A stretch of 64,000 nt of DNA from Dioscorea cayenensis subsp. rotundata (taxonomy: Eukaryota; Streptophyta; Magnoliopsida; Dioscoreales; Dioscoreaceae). The position numbers and the translations under genes were made by a program. Shown in pieces: positions 1 to 10,784 of the stretch (positions are counted from its first letter, which is position 1; each line of letters starts with the position of its first letter). The stretch covers positions 19,214,305-19,278,304 of the forward strand of contig NC_052488.1 of assembly GCF_009730915.1 (NCBI RefSeq), given 5' to 3'. The notes below the pieces were generated by a model. The model was not told the origin of the DNA, ran no database searches, and saw only the letters and a program-made list of their open reading frames with translations.

Positions 1-1165
1 TACTTTGTTTCTCCTTGTTAGCTCCTTTTTAATAAATTTGTGGTTTATTCACTTTTTTTCAAAAAAAAAAAACAACAACAACAACAACAAAAAATTTGCC
101 ATCAAATATATCTTAGCAAGAGTAAACACCTGATAATTTTTAAAAATTATACACTAAAAACAACTCATAACTCAAATTCAAACTAAACAGAGATAATAAA
201 ATAACCAATAATATTTTATTGCTTAAACTAGCTAATTAATTAATCTCATTATCTACTTCTAATATGAAAACTGAGTATATATAATTTATAAGCTGTGGAC
301 CTTAAATAAAAATCTAAAATAAAAATTTAAAATTTTCATTAAGATAAATATTTTTAATATATTCAATAAAATAAAACGTTCAAAAATAACAATGAAATTT
401 TTCATTAGAAGATCAAATGGAATGCAAAAATACTATTATAATTATTTTTAAAAAAAATGGATATGTACCAAGAACATACACACTAATAGAAATTGATCAT
501 CTGACTCATGTGCATACACCCGACAGATACACTGATTTAGTTGTAAGGTGGCTTTCACAATCAAAGATTTTTTTGGCACCATTGTATCCAATGTATATCG
601 GACCCTAAATAATGAAAGTTTCTGTATAAAATGTATTTGGAAGTGTGGTAAGTACCACAAGATCAAAAGTTGGTAAAATTAGTTTTGGTATAATTATGTA
701 AAAGTAATATTAAAGTATTGAGATATGTTATTATTTCATCAAAAATGTAATTTTAAAATAACTTCCCGAAGTAGGAGTTGGACGTCGACATGGCACTCTT
801 TACCTAAAAAAAACAACCATGATTGCAATTGCAATCTAAATGCAACACATAAACAATGAGGCAGACACTTTGATGAAATTCTCAATCAAAAGACTCTAGC
901 TACAAACCCCACCACCACACTTTCCTGATTTTAAGATTTCAAAATATCTCAATAATAATTCCACTAGAACTTATGGTAACAAATTTGAACCTAAGCAACA
1001 TGTAGGCAGTGAAGTGGAGCCAATGAGTGAGAAACACATTCAATATATTACCCTACCACCATTCATATAGAAACCAATAAATGACTTTTGAACTCTTTTA
1101 GTGAATGCTTCTTCCTACCACAATAATTAATATTTTTCCTTGATGGGTATTCATGTTTTAGTTAC

Positions 1166-1197
<32 letters not shown>

Positions 1198-1739
1198 TAT
1201 AAAATAGATAAATCATAATTTATTAAAAAACTAAACATAACCAAATAGTTTACCGACAAAAAAATCTACAAACAAGGGCGCCAACAGCGACGCAACCTAC
1301 AGAGCCCGAACATTGCCAAAACAACAAAGACAAGTAAAAAAACAAGCCCATTAGATGTAAAAAAGAACAAAAATAGGCACTGAAGAAACTGCTCCTAGAA
1401 AAAAAGAAGCAGAATTTACATTGTAAAATAATCACATGTTCTCTCCCATTGCAAAGCACATAAAAATCGAATTCTATCATAAATTTCATAATTTTGTTAT
1501 GTTGTTTGGAGTAAAAAGAAATTCTTATTAGATATTAATAGATAATTTATATTCTATTAAAAAGAAGAGAAAAAAACAATTTAAATGGTTTTAATCATTG
1601 TGTTCAAACAGGCCATATGTATGGAGTGGGTTAGTCACTTAAAAAGATGCATGTAAGTAATGACTTAACAAGATGAGAGAAAGAAGTCAAAAGGTTATTA
1701 AGAGATAATAATGTAACTATTTATGTAAATATCAATCTT
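1..1739. other. AT-rich intergenic DNA
   Basis: No gene is supported here. The stretch is AT-rich with short low-complexity runs: an A-rich run with CAA repeats near 61-92 and (ATT)n near 1171-1197. The open frames present are short and match nothing recognisable. The 1200-1490 part has a somewhat different, A-rich composition that could be old repeat sequence, but this is not demonstrated. Confidence 0.6.
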
Positions 1740-1839
1740 TTCATCCTCTTCAACTAACATGTCGAGCATGACGAAAGCGGTGAGAAAGAAAACCATCAAT
1801 AGCACCAATCTTTGATAACCATATTATCTACACTCATCC

Positions 1840-3010
1840 AATAACTGCAAGATTTTGCTGACCAACATGATTTATGGCGGAAGAGCAGCTATGACAATAA
1901 GAAAGAATCACCTACTTTGATCATGGTTGATAGATAGTGGTGTGTCTCAAGACATGGCAGAGTGTCATGATTTATTGATGAATCTTGAGAATATTGTGCC
2001 TTTACATGTAGGTCTCTTTAACGGCACTCAAACTTTCACATCAAGCGTGGCTAAGTGGTTTTAGGGCCCAAATTTGTGATTCACAATGTTCTCTATGTCT
2101 CACATTTGCAATTTAATTTTTGTGACGGTAGTTAATTTATGAGAAACATTAATGCTTTGTGATATATATTCACTGATCAATTCTATGTGATCCATGACCC
2201 TATCAAGAATCTGGATTAATTTGAGTGAACTACATGACAAAGTGTATATAGTACAAAGCACTACGAAGAACCGTTTGTGTTGTTTTTCTAGTGGTGATTC
2301 TATTGAATATTGGCACAGGAGAATAGATCATCTGACAAGTCATAGTTTATCTCTTTAATTTCTATTGTTCCTAAAAGTAGTTCAAAATATAAGACTGGTT
2401 TTGGTTGTGATGTCTATTATCGTGGTAAACAAACTCATGATTCCTTTCATGCTACCAAAAATAAGACTTCAAATTGATTTTAGTTGATAAATGCAATATG
2501 TGGGGCACTTATAGGTTATAGTCTCTCAATGGTGGTCATTATTTCTTTACTCTTGTGGATGATTAATTATAATCGTGTTGTTTGAGTGTATTTGATTGAT
2601 GAGAAAGTGAGTCTAATATGTTGCTCAAATTTTTTGTTTGATGGTTAAAACCCAATTTGAAAAAAATATTAAAATAATGGCGAGAAATTTGTTTCCAACC
2701 ATTTAAAGATGTTTTATGTCAAGCATAGTATATATATGCATCAAGCATTTATTGTTCGACCACCATAGCAAAATAGAGAGTTGAAAGTAAACATAGATAT
2801 ATTTTTAATGTGTCTCAAACTTTGATGTTTTGAGGTGATTTACTTAAATTCTTTTGCGGGGAGTGTATTCTTACTGCTACACATCTTATTAACCGAACTC
2901 CTCCCTCTTTATTCAAAGGCAAAACTCCCTACAAATTTTATTTAGCCAACCACCTAAATACAAATATTTACTAGTTTTTATATGCTTGTGTTGGGCTCAC
3001 CATCAACCCA
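1840..3010 (+). mobile_element. Decayed Ty1/copia retrotransposon relic (protease to integrase)
   Basis: No long frame survives, but conceptual translation with frameshifts gives copia polyprotein landmarks in the correct order. A protease-like WLIDSG sits at about 1924-1941. The GAG-pre-integrase EYWHRR..H motif lies at about 2308-2335 (family form LWHxRLGH). A degenerate integrase zinc region containing CDVYYRGKQTHDSFHA follows at about 2408-2455. The integrase core follows, with LIDEKV near 2595, NGEKFVSNHLK near 2675 and a QNRELK-like stretch near 2770. LTEL.P.LYSKAKLPT near 2890-2930 corresponds to the usual INRTP...GKTPYE. Reverse transcriptase and RNase H are not visible, and I found no LTRs. 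The many stops and frameshifts mark an old, dead insertion. Confidence 0.7.
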
Positions 3011-4172
3011 CACTAGCAAAAAAAAAACTCTGATCCTTATTAGATTGAAATATTCCATGTAGAGAGAAATAAAAATCAAAATTATTTAAACCAAGTAAAT
3101 TCAAATTTTCAAAATCAGACGTAGTCTAATTAGTAAAGAAATTTAGAATTTCATAAGCTCAATGATAATCACAATAGAATGAATCATGATTCAATAAAAA
3201 AATTAAAAAACTAGGAAATCATGTCTCCTCTCCTTTTCTCTCCTGTCCTGTTTTTAAGTCTTTAATCTCTATATATGTGAATTCTACATGCACATTTTGT
3301 AGAAAATACGATGTCTAGGACTTCAACTTTGACTTTAGTCATATATCCAATTACTGTTACAACCCAAAAGTCCAGTCTGAACATTGTTGTCGCAGCTTAG
3401 GATTTCTGACTATTTTTCATATCAAAACACTAGTTTTCTGCAATTCCTTTCATATTCTTCTTGTATGTGATTGCCTTGTCGTAGGCTGATGCAACATCTT
3501 GGTTTATGGAATCCATACTAACCTTGCTTGTAAATCCACTGTAAACTCCAGAAGGTTGATGAGCATGACGCTTAGTTTACCGTTGGTATAAATGATGAAT
3601 ACTGAAATGTATATATAGCAATCCACCTTCATATATCTAAAGACTACTCTTTGGTTATTTTCTTAAGGTATGGACGTACCCATTGTTACTGCACGAATGC
3701 ATTCTATTCAAGAGTGATATGAATTGCTGTTTCCTTGTCAGACTGAGACACACCAATGTTGTATATATTCTACATCCTTTCACATTCATATATATGTTAG
3801 AAGACTAGTCCCTTTCTAAATTGGCATGCCTCAGCCTCAGTAAAATGTAAAAACTCATACACAGTAAAATCCAATTATCAAGAGGAGTATTATTACCTAA
3901 GTCTCACATTACTATAGAGGCTCCAATGGATAAAACAACTAAAAAAATACGGTACTCATTATCTTATGCTCCATTTAAGTGTCAAATTAAACTAGTCAAA
4001 TCACTCTATATTGTTAACAATATATATATGCATGCAAAGTGTTATGACATTTAATTTTCATCTATGCTATAGTGAAGTGAAGCCTGAGGATATTTTCTTC
4101 ACTTCAAAATATATGGGAACATATCTTTTTTATTTTCAAATTGTCTCTGAGCTGATCTGGCTGATAGTTGTC
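3011..4172. other. Intergenic DNA containing copy A of a duplicated segment
   Basis: No coding sequence is seen. About 3300-3740 resembles about 8340-8830: both contain an AGAAAATA...TGTCTAGG opening, a TCAAAACAC...TTTC(C/T)TGC block, a TTCTTG(T/G)ATGTGATTG block and an ACTCCA(G/A)AAG.TTGAT(G/A)AGCATGA block in the same order. Because copy B follows the resistance-gene relic, copy A may be the 3' flank of an earlier tandem copy that is now lost. Confidence 0.5.
3300..3740 (+). repeat. Copy A of a diverged direct duplication (partner 8340-8830)
   Basis: Several blocks of 10-20 bases recur in the same order and orientation in the downstream copy, with substitutions and small indels between them. 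The pair brackets the CC/LRR pseudogene. This is what unequal crossing-over in a tandem resistance-gene cluster would leave. The pairing was read by eye and the ends are approximate. Confidence 0.55.
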
Positions 4173-4352
4173 TTAAGCACATGAGCCATTGATCCACAAC
4201 TCTTCGTCTCTCTCAAGGACACCAGATACAATAATCATCATGACCTCTCTGATTTCATCATCAATCACCAGGGCCTTGCTCCCTCTTGTGTCTACATTGG
4301 CTTTGGAAAAGCTGGTGAAGGGGTGTGACTCATCGTCCGTCCAAAGACAAGC

Positions 4353-4390
<38 letters not shown>

Positions 4391-4391
4391 G
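4353..4391. repeat. (ATC)n microsatellite inside the resistance-gene relic
   Basis: About 12 to 13 ATC units. A second ATC tract of about 26 bp lies at 4651-4676. Both fall within the former coiled-coil coding part and probably arose after loss of constraint. Confidence 0.9.
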
Positions 4392-5455
4392 CCAGCCATG
4401 AACACTAAGTAGTGTCTCTCTGCATGAGTTGATAAAACAACTGCAAGATGTCAAACAAGATAATAGTTTGGCCTATTCCTATTAACAACTCAAAGATGCT
4501 CTTTATGGAGCAGAAGACCTGACTGATGACTTTGAATATCCAAATCTAGAGGAAGAGGTGGAGAAGATTAATGACTCTGGAGCTAGCACAAGCCAATCCA
4601 TAGCCAAGAAGCCCAGGCTTTCAAGGCCCTTGGACTCGGAAAGTTAGTTAATCATCATCATCATCATCATCATCATTTTGTGAGGAAGTTTCTTAAAAAA
4701 GCCTGAAATTTGAGGGATCTTGACAAAAGGTTTCCTTGAACTATTATTAACTATGCATGTTTGTAATGTTATATATATACCTATATATATCTTCCCTTTG
4801 TTGTTATTATTTTTTTCTAATAGAAAAGTTGAAGCATAATCTCATAGTCTTACTTGATTCGGAAGCATTGAAAAGCATTAAAAAGCAAAACCTTCCTGTA
4901 ACTATTGGTCAACTGAGGCACCTGTGCTATCTGAATATATGTGAAGTAAATCAAGATCAATTTATTTAATGAATCATTATGCAGACTGAGAAGTCGTCGA
5001 ATCTTTATCAAATATATAATTAAACCTTATTACCTCTCAATGAAAGTGTACATTTTTAAATGTGATTTATTTAAAGGGTAGTTTCACCTTGGTCTAATAT
5101 TTCCTAGCCTGTTGATAAAAAGAGTGGCCACAGAGTCTCACAACTGAGAAATATGAAGGAATCAATAGGAGGACTTGAGATAAGCAACCTTAAGAACATT
5201 GAGAACAGGGAAAAAGCAAACAAAGCTAACATGTATAAAAGAGAAGTGTCACCTTGAGAGTTTGAGCTTAGTTTGTGTCAAATTTTGTTAAAGGTTGCAA
5301 CTCAACTGCTACACAAGTGCTTGAAGCTAGGCTTCCAGCCAAATCCAAATCTTGAATATCTTAGCATTAATGGATACAATATATGGTGCTATATTACCTT
5401 GCTGTTGCAGAAACATGATGTATCTTCAATCACTTGGTCAACTTCCCTTGCTTTC

Positions 5456-5758
5456 TGTTGTATATGGCTCATATACACAAGTAAACGAGCAAATATGGGA
5501 ACGGAGTGGAGTGGCGTGACAACATCTGTCATATTGTGGGAACATCAGTTTGATAGGTTGTGGTCAACCTAAATTACTCTTGTATCCTATAAATATTTGT
5601 AACCCTAGTCTTTTGTCTAAACTGTGAGGAGATAAGAGGATTACGGCTGGTCCACTCCCGAGGACGTAGGCACATTGTCGAACCTCGTAAATCTTGTGTG
5701 TTTTTATTGTCTCATTGCTCTCTTGATTTCTCTTGTGGATCCTCTATTTTTTTTAACA
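5456..5758 (+). repeat. 5' LTR of copia element (shortened)
   Basis: 303 bp, TG...CA. It contains a TATA-like CCTATAAATATT near 5586 and shares its first 100 bp and last 170 bp with the 3' LTR. Relative to that copy it lacks about 130 bp between GTTTGATAG and the TATA region, plus a small GAGACAAGTGAATAAG-type difference. Confidence 0.88.
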
Positions 5759-5792
5759 AGTGGTATTAGAGAGCGAGTTTTTCGCTAGCAGG

Positions 5793-7088
5793 ATGAACTC
5801 TGTTACAAAATTCGATGTGAAAGGTTCAATGGAACTTGGAATTTCGGATTGTGGCAGAGGAGGGTAAAGGATTTACTAGTGCATTAGGGGATGTTGAAAG
5901 CATTGGAAGAGACAAAGCCACAAGGTTTGGAAGACCAAGTTTGGTTCGATTTACAAACAAGAGCGGCAGCACTTATTCGGTTGTGTTTGGCGGATGATGT
6001 TATGTATCACGTCATGGATCTCTCGTCTCAGGTGAAGGTCTGGAGGAAATTGGAGAGTCGATATATGTCGAAATCTCTAACGAATAAGTTGTATCCGAAG
6101 CAAAAATTGTATAGCCTGAAGATGCATAAAGGTGCAGATCTGGTACAACATATCAATTTCTTCAATCACACTGTCAGTCATTTGCAAAGAATTGATGTCA
6201 GGATTGAAGATGAAGATAAAGCTATGATTTTGCTGTGTTCTTTGCCGCCTTCGTATGAGCATCTGGTGACTACACTCACATGGGGGAAAGATATGCTCAA
6301 AGTAGATGAGATCACTACGGCGTTGTTAGCCCACAATCAGCGGAAGCAAAATAATGCTGAAGGTTCTCAAACGGAAGCGTTGTATGTGAAAGGCAACCAG
6401 GAAACTGGGAGAAGGCAAGGGAAAGATGGTTTTAGTAAAAGGAATCCCAGAGTTAGATGATCTGTTCAATGTTATAAGTGCAAACAGATGGGGCATATTA
6501 GGAAAGACTGTCAAAACAGGAAGCATCAGATTGATGAAAGGAACATTAATTCATCACGGTTTGCTAATGTGATCCAGTACGGTGATTCCTATTGTAGTGA
6601 TGGGGATTTGCTTTCAGTTTCATCATGTAAAACCTCAGATTCATTTATTTTGGATATGGGATGTTCGTTTCACATGACATGGAACAAGGACTGGTTTGAT
6701 TCATACAAATCAGGGGATTTTGGTTTTGTCTACATGGGCAATGATAAAGCTTGTGCTATTGCTGGAAAAGGGCATATCAAAATTCGGATGCATAATGGTG
6801 TTGTTCAGACTTTGTGTGATGTTCGACATGTTCCAGAATTAAAGAAGAATCTGATTTCTTTGGGTACTTTGCATGGAAACGGTTTTGGCTATAAAACCGA
6901 AAAGGATTGCATTACGGTGAGTAAGGATGGTTTGATAGTGATGAAAGGAGAAAGGAGTGCAAGGAATATCTACACGCTAATAGGAAATACAGTTGTAGGT
7001 GGAGTTGTTGTTGCAGTTACAAAATCAAATCAAGGCAATCACCACAAGGATGTTCAAGCATTGCTTGGACTTGATCAATGTCTCTAAT
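5793..7088 (+). pseudogene. Copia gag-protease remnant
   Basis: The frame starts with MNSVTKFDVK at 5793. One frameshift restores the gag opening FNGTWNFGLWQRRVKDLL, followed by a TAG near 5884. From 5891 an open gag stretch of 189 codons follows (UBN2-type, with MILLCSLPPSYEHLVTTL) and ends in a TGA at about 6458. Across that stop comes a CCHC nucleic-acid-binding knuckle, CYKCKQMGHIRKDC (about 6470-6511). The aspartic-protease region carries FILDMGCSFHM (about 6643-6675), where the family has D(S/T)GAS, so the residue after the catalytic Asp is altered. The reading reaches SARNIYTLIG, the start of GAG-pre-integrase, and is then lost. Gag would form the particle and protease would cut the polyprotein. 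This copy is dead. Confidence 0.85.
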
Positions 7089-7176
7089 GCTAAAGAGACT
7101 TGGCACTCAACCTATTTGGAAGATAAGAAGCTCCCTGGTTTATATCTTTATGGGGTATATTCGCCAATGTGGAGAT

Positions 7177-7610
7177 TGTTGTGTATGACTCATATACACA
7201 AGTAAACGAGCAGATGTAGGAACGGAGTGGAGTGGCGTGACAACATCTGTCATATTGTGGGAGCATCAGTTTGATAGATTGGCGTGCGGGGGAAACGCCC
7301 GCGGTAGGATACAAGGGTAATTCGTATCTTGTTAGGATTATGATTTGATAATCTTGTAATTTGTATGCGGATAGGTTTAGAATCTGGATATGTTTAGGAT
7401 CCAGATAGGTTTGTATTTAGGTTTTTACCTATAAATATTTGTAACCCTAGTCTTTTGTCTAAACTGTGAGGAGAGACAAGTGAATAAGAGGATTACGGCT
7501 ACTCCACTCCCGAGGATGTAGGCACATTACTGAACCTCGTAAATCTTTTGTGTTTTTATTGTCTCATTGCTCTTTTAATTTTTCCTGTGGATCCTCTATT
7601 TTTCTTAACA
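7177..7610 (+). repeat. 3' LTR of copia element
   Basis: 434 bp, TGTTGTGTATGAC...TTAACA, with the same TATA-like motif near 7430 as the 5' LTR. It keeps about 130 bp, including a GC-rich GCGTGCGGGGGAAACGCCCG stretch, that the 5' copy has lost. Confidence 0.88.
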
Positions 7611-7720
7611 CTTTCCAAACTCATCATAGTTCAAATGGATGGATACAAGAACTCACTTTGGTGATGAAGCAGCTGTAATATTGTTTTCTTCCCTCCGGAA
7701 GCTGTTTTTTTTTTTTTAGA

Positions 7721-8996
7721 AAAAAAAATGATGATACCTTCCAAGTCCAAGGGCACATCACTGTTGTTTGATGGCCAGGTGAATGTAGGGAACCGGAAAA
7801 TTGCTTCCAGTTTCTTTGATAAAAGAACTGCTCAGTAAGGATGTAATTTTAGCTGTTTTTTCGGTTTTTACTATTTTAAACATGACCATTTTAAGCATAT
7901 AATGCAGGGAAATTTTTCTATCCATGTTCTTTCTTCATTCAACCTAATGTGTTGAGTATATATTTCTCTGCTTGTATCCTATCATTTATTTTGTTAAATA
8001 TGTCTATGGTTTGTTACTTAACAAACTTCATACATGTTCTCGAGCAGTTTTTCTGCTTTTCACCATCTAGTCAGTAAGAATGCTTATAATTGTTCGCCAT
8101 TATGCATCCTTATTTCATTCCTCTGATTCTTTGATCTATATTTGATAACAAATTCTATCTCCATGTCAAAAGTCAGAGGATGCTGGATTTTTTATTTGAT
8201 AGTTCTAGTGTCTTCCAGACATATATATATATATATATCTTCTGTTCCTGACATCACATGTTTGCTTAATTTGATTATGCTGAGATTATACTAAAGGAAC
8301 AATGATTTCTGCAATCTTGTGACATCCTGCTTATATATTTAGCAGAAAATATATTGTCTAGGCCTTTAACATTGAATACATTTAGACATCGAAATCATAG
8401 AACCTAAACTTGTGGTCCTATATTGTAGCTGAACCTTAACATTTCTAATTGTTATTCAAGTCAAAACACATGTTTCCTGCTTTCATTGTTTCATATGTCT
8501 GCAGTTCCCTTCAGCCTTTCCTGCTGACATTTCTTTGATGTTCTTCTTGGATGTGATTGCTGCAATTTCAATTGCCCTTTGTAGGTTCATGGCACATCTT
8601 GGCTAATGGACTTCATACTACCTTTTCTCATATATCCAACAGATCAAACTCCAAAAGATTGATAAGCATGAGGCCAAGTTTCCCAATTTGTATTACTGAT
8701 GACCACTGAGCATTCAGGTCTTCAAACTCTCCACCAAGAATCACCAATTTCAATCCAAATCCAACATCTAGTTTGAATTATTTGCGGACTGATTGTTGTT
8801 GCACAAATGCAGTCAATTCAAGACTTCTATGAAGTTTTATATCTTTGTGAAACTGATTAATTAAATATCAATGTTACATACGCTTTGCATACATAGCATG
8901 AATCACATCATTGTGTTTGTTTCTATGTATTCAACTTAAGTAAAGGTTTATTCAATTTTTTTAAATATATATATATATATATATATATGATATATT
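7721..8996. other. 3' flank of the resistance-gene relic, no gene
   Basis: No coding sequence recognised. It holds an (AT)n tract near 8221-8239 and copy B of the duplicated segment. Some of it may be former LRR tail or 3' UTR, but no frame supports this. Confidence 0.5.
8340..8830 (+). repeat. Copy B of a diverged direct duplication (partner 3300-3740)
   Basis: Shares ordered blocks with 3300-3740 in the same orientation and lies just downstream of the CC/LRR relic. Confidence 0.55.
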
Positions 8997-9007
8997 TAAT
9001 TCCAACT

Positions 9008-9190
9008 TTTTGATAAAGACGACAAACGCCGAACCTGGGGATGAGCATACGTCGGGAGGCAGTACTCATCATCGAACCAGTGTCCCTCACTCATGCGAGA
9101 TAACGATCGAACTCGGGGAGTCACACTCGACACTCGAGGTGAACACCCTATACAAAAGATCCGATGCCAATAGACCAAATATTCGTCGGC
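9008..9190 (-). mobile_element. SINE (tRNA-like promoter) with 11-bp target duplications
   Basis: The element is flanked by exact copies of TAATTCCAACT at 8997-9007 and 9191-9201. Read on the minus strand it starts GCCGACGAATATTTGG, contains GAGTTCGATCG (pol III box B consensus GTTCRANNC) and ends in an A-rich CTTTATCAAAA. A second copy lies at 33174-33372 on the plus strand. Both share the GATGC(T/C)AATAGACCA, CTCGACACTCGAGGTGAA and ATCGAACTCGGGGAG blocks (as written on the minus strand of the second copy). The open frames across it are incidental. The SINE assignment rests on the duplications, box B and the A-rich tail. Confidence 0.75.
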
Positions 9191-9995
9191 TAATTCCAAC
9201 TATTTACAAATAAGTGAATAACTAGTGCAACGAATTAGTTAGTTACAAAACAATAATATTTTAAGGAATATATATATACACCTCCAAGATGAGCTGTTCA
9301 CTGATGAGTCACATCCAGACCCTTGATCGTCAACGGTAGCAAAAACGTGGTTGATCACGAGGCTCACGACTCCAACCTTCCGTCACATCGGGCCCCACAA
9401 TCTCGTGATGACGTGCATCGCCATCATTGGTCTGACGACTCTTTTCCGTTCAACTACCGTTCCTTTGACATTGTGATCCCATCTAACCAAACCATTTTTC
9501 ATAGGAACCCTTAATGTTTTATTTATTTATTTTCTTTGAAGTTAAAACTTAAAAGTTCTCCTCCATAATAAAATAACACAAGGAGTGAAAAGAAATAAAT
9601 AGTATAACATGAAGGGTGTTAAAAGTAAAAAAATGAGGCTTGACAAAATGGTAGTAGGTGGGGTCCATTTCAATCAGGCGGAGATTATTGAGGTTGGGTC
9701 CGTACTCATCATTGCACCTGCGACTCTGTTCCCTCCTTGCAAGCAGCTGTCCCCTCTACCATTCATTGCCTTCCGTCTTAATTAATTCATTAATTAATCA
9801 CATTTAATTTAATATCAAAATGTTATAATTTGTTTCAAATAGAAAAGCTAAACATAAAATTTTTGGTTGTGTTTATCAAATTCCTTTTCTATTTCCTTCT
9901 GTCTAATTTTAAATTTTATTATCTTACATATTAATAAAATCATTATTGTATTTATTATTAAGATTTCAAACTCTCAATTTGCTTTTAAGATAAAA

Positions 9996-9997
<2 letters not shown>

Positions 9998-10045
<48 letters not shown>
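9998..10045. repeat. (AT)n microsatellite
   Basis: Uninterrupted AT run of about 48 bp. Confidence 0.95.
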
Positions 10046-10048
<3 letters not shown>

Positions 10049-10752
10049 TTTTACTAATTAATTTTTTAAAATTAAAAAGTTGACTTTTGGGTAAATTTTT
10101 ATAATTTGCGAAGAAAATTTATCACCACTTTAATATTAGAAGGACAATAATTTTTTTTCTTAATGAGTGAGGTTTGAAGGGTTGATTCTCTTTCTCAACC
10201 TTGGTTTGAGGTGCATTATTTGTTTATTTTAAAAAAATTAAAATAAAATTTATTTACAAATCATTAAAAATAATTTATTTAATTATATCATTCTACCGTT
10301 AAACCAATTAAAAAAATCAAAATAATAATTTTTTTTGACAAATATGACAAAGTGCTATCAAAAATATGCCACTGGCCGAAAATTAAATATTCAGCTCATA
10401 CACTTTCACCTAATAACACAAGATTTGGATTATAAACTTAAATGTATAATTAAAAATATATTATCACCATTATATTTAACCCAACATAATTTAAACATCT
10501 TTAACAGAGAAACTAATATTATTGAGTTATAAACTTTTATGTTTCATTAATAATTTTTAAGTGACTCATTCCCAATAACTTCTTTCCTTTCAACAATAAA
10601 TTCATGGGTATTATTGGATTTATATATAATTATAAAAATAATAAATAAATAAATAAATAGTAAAGAGGGTGTTGTTTTAATTAGTGTTGTTTATAGGTGG
10701 AATAAATAACTAATCCAATGAGAAAAGTGGCAGCTTTCTGATCCGAATCACA

Positions 10753-10753
10753 C

Positions 10754-10778
<25 letters not shown>
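10753..10778. repeat. (GA)n microsatellite in a promoter-like island
   Basis: About 26 bp of GA followed by GACAGAGACAGAGAG. GA tracts of this kind are common in plant core promoters and 5' leaders, but no gene is attached here. Confidence 0.9.

Positions 10779-10784
<6 letters not shown>

Larger units (their letters stand above)
5451..7615 (+). mobile_element. Ty1/copia LTR retrotransposon, internally deleted, with 5-bp target duplication
   Basis: A two-LTR element sits inside the LRR part of the resistance-gene relic. The target duplication CTTTC is exact at 5451-5455 and 7611-7615. The LTRs begin TGTTGT and end TTAACA. A primer-binding site TGGTATTAGAGAGC starts at 5761, matching the initiator-tRNA-Met type usual for copia elements. 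The internal part is only about 1.4 kb. It encodes gag, a CCHC zinc knuckle and a protease region up to the start of GAG-pre-integrase. Integrase, reverse transcriptase and RNase H are absent, so it cannot be autonomous. The alignable first 100 bp of the LTRs differ at about six positions, all transitions, so the insertion is not very recent. Confidence 0.88.
4240..7720 (+). pseudogene. CC-(NB)-LRR disease-resistance gene relic, split by a copia insertion
   Basis: The relic resembles plant CNL immune receptors. It opens with MTSLISSSITRALLPL at 4240. After an (ATC)12 tract and two stops comes an Rx-type coiled-coil segment, LKDALYGAEDLTDDFEYPN (about 4488-4545; family form LRDAxYDAEDLLDEFEY), ending in the STSQ stretch near 4590. 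Only about 150 bp later the frame is already LRR: LPVTIGQLRHLCYLNI (about 4888-4935). SQLRNMKESIGGLEISNLKN (about 5132-5190), LESLSLVC and PNPNLEYLSINGY follow. No P-loop, GLPL or MHD motif exists between CC and LRR, so the roughly 1-kb NB-ARC region is missing. The LRR is interrupted inside LGQLPLLS at 5455, resumes at 7616 with KLIIVQMDGY, and then shows FGDEAAVILFSSLRKL in another frame. It has many stops and frameshifts and no product is expected. Confidence 0.75.

Noticed and set aside
4189-4401. Poly-Ile protein at the (ATC)n tract
   Set aside because: It is microsatellite read-through; the real content is the resistance-gene relic.
8996-9213. Two overlapping 67-codon frames on opposite strands
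   Set aside because: Both lie in the SINE and match no protein.
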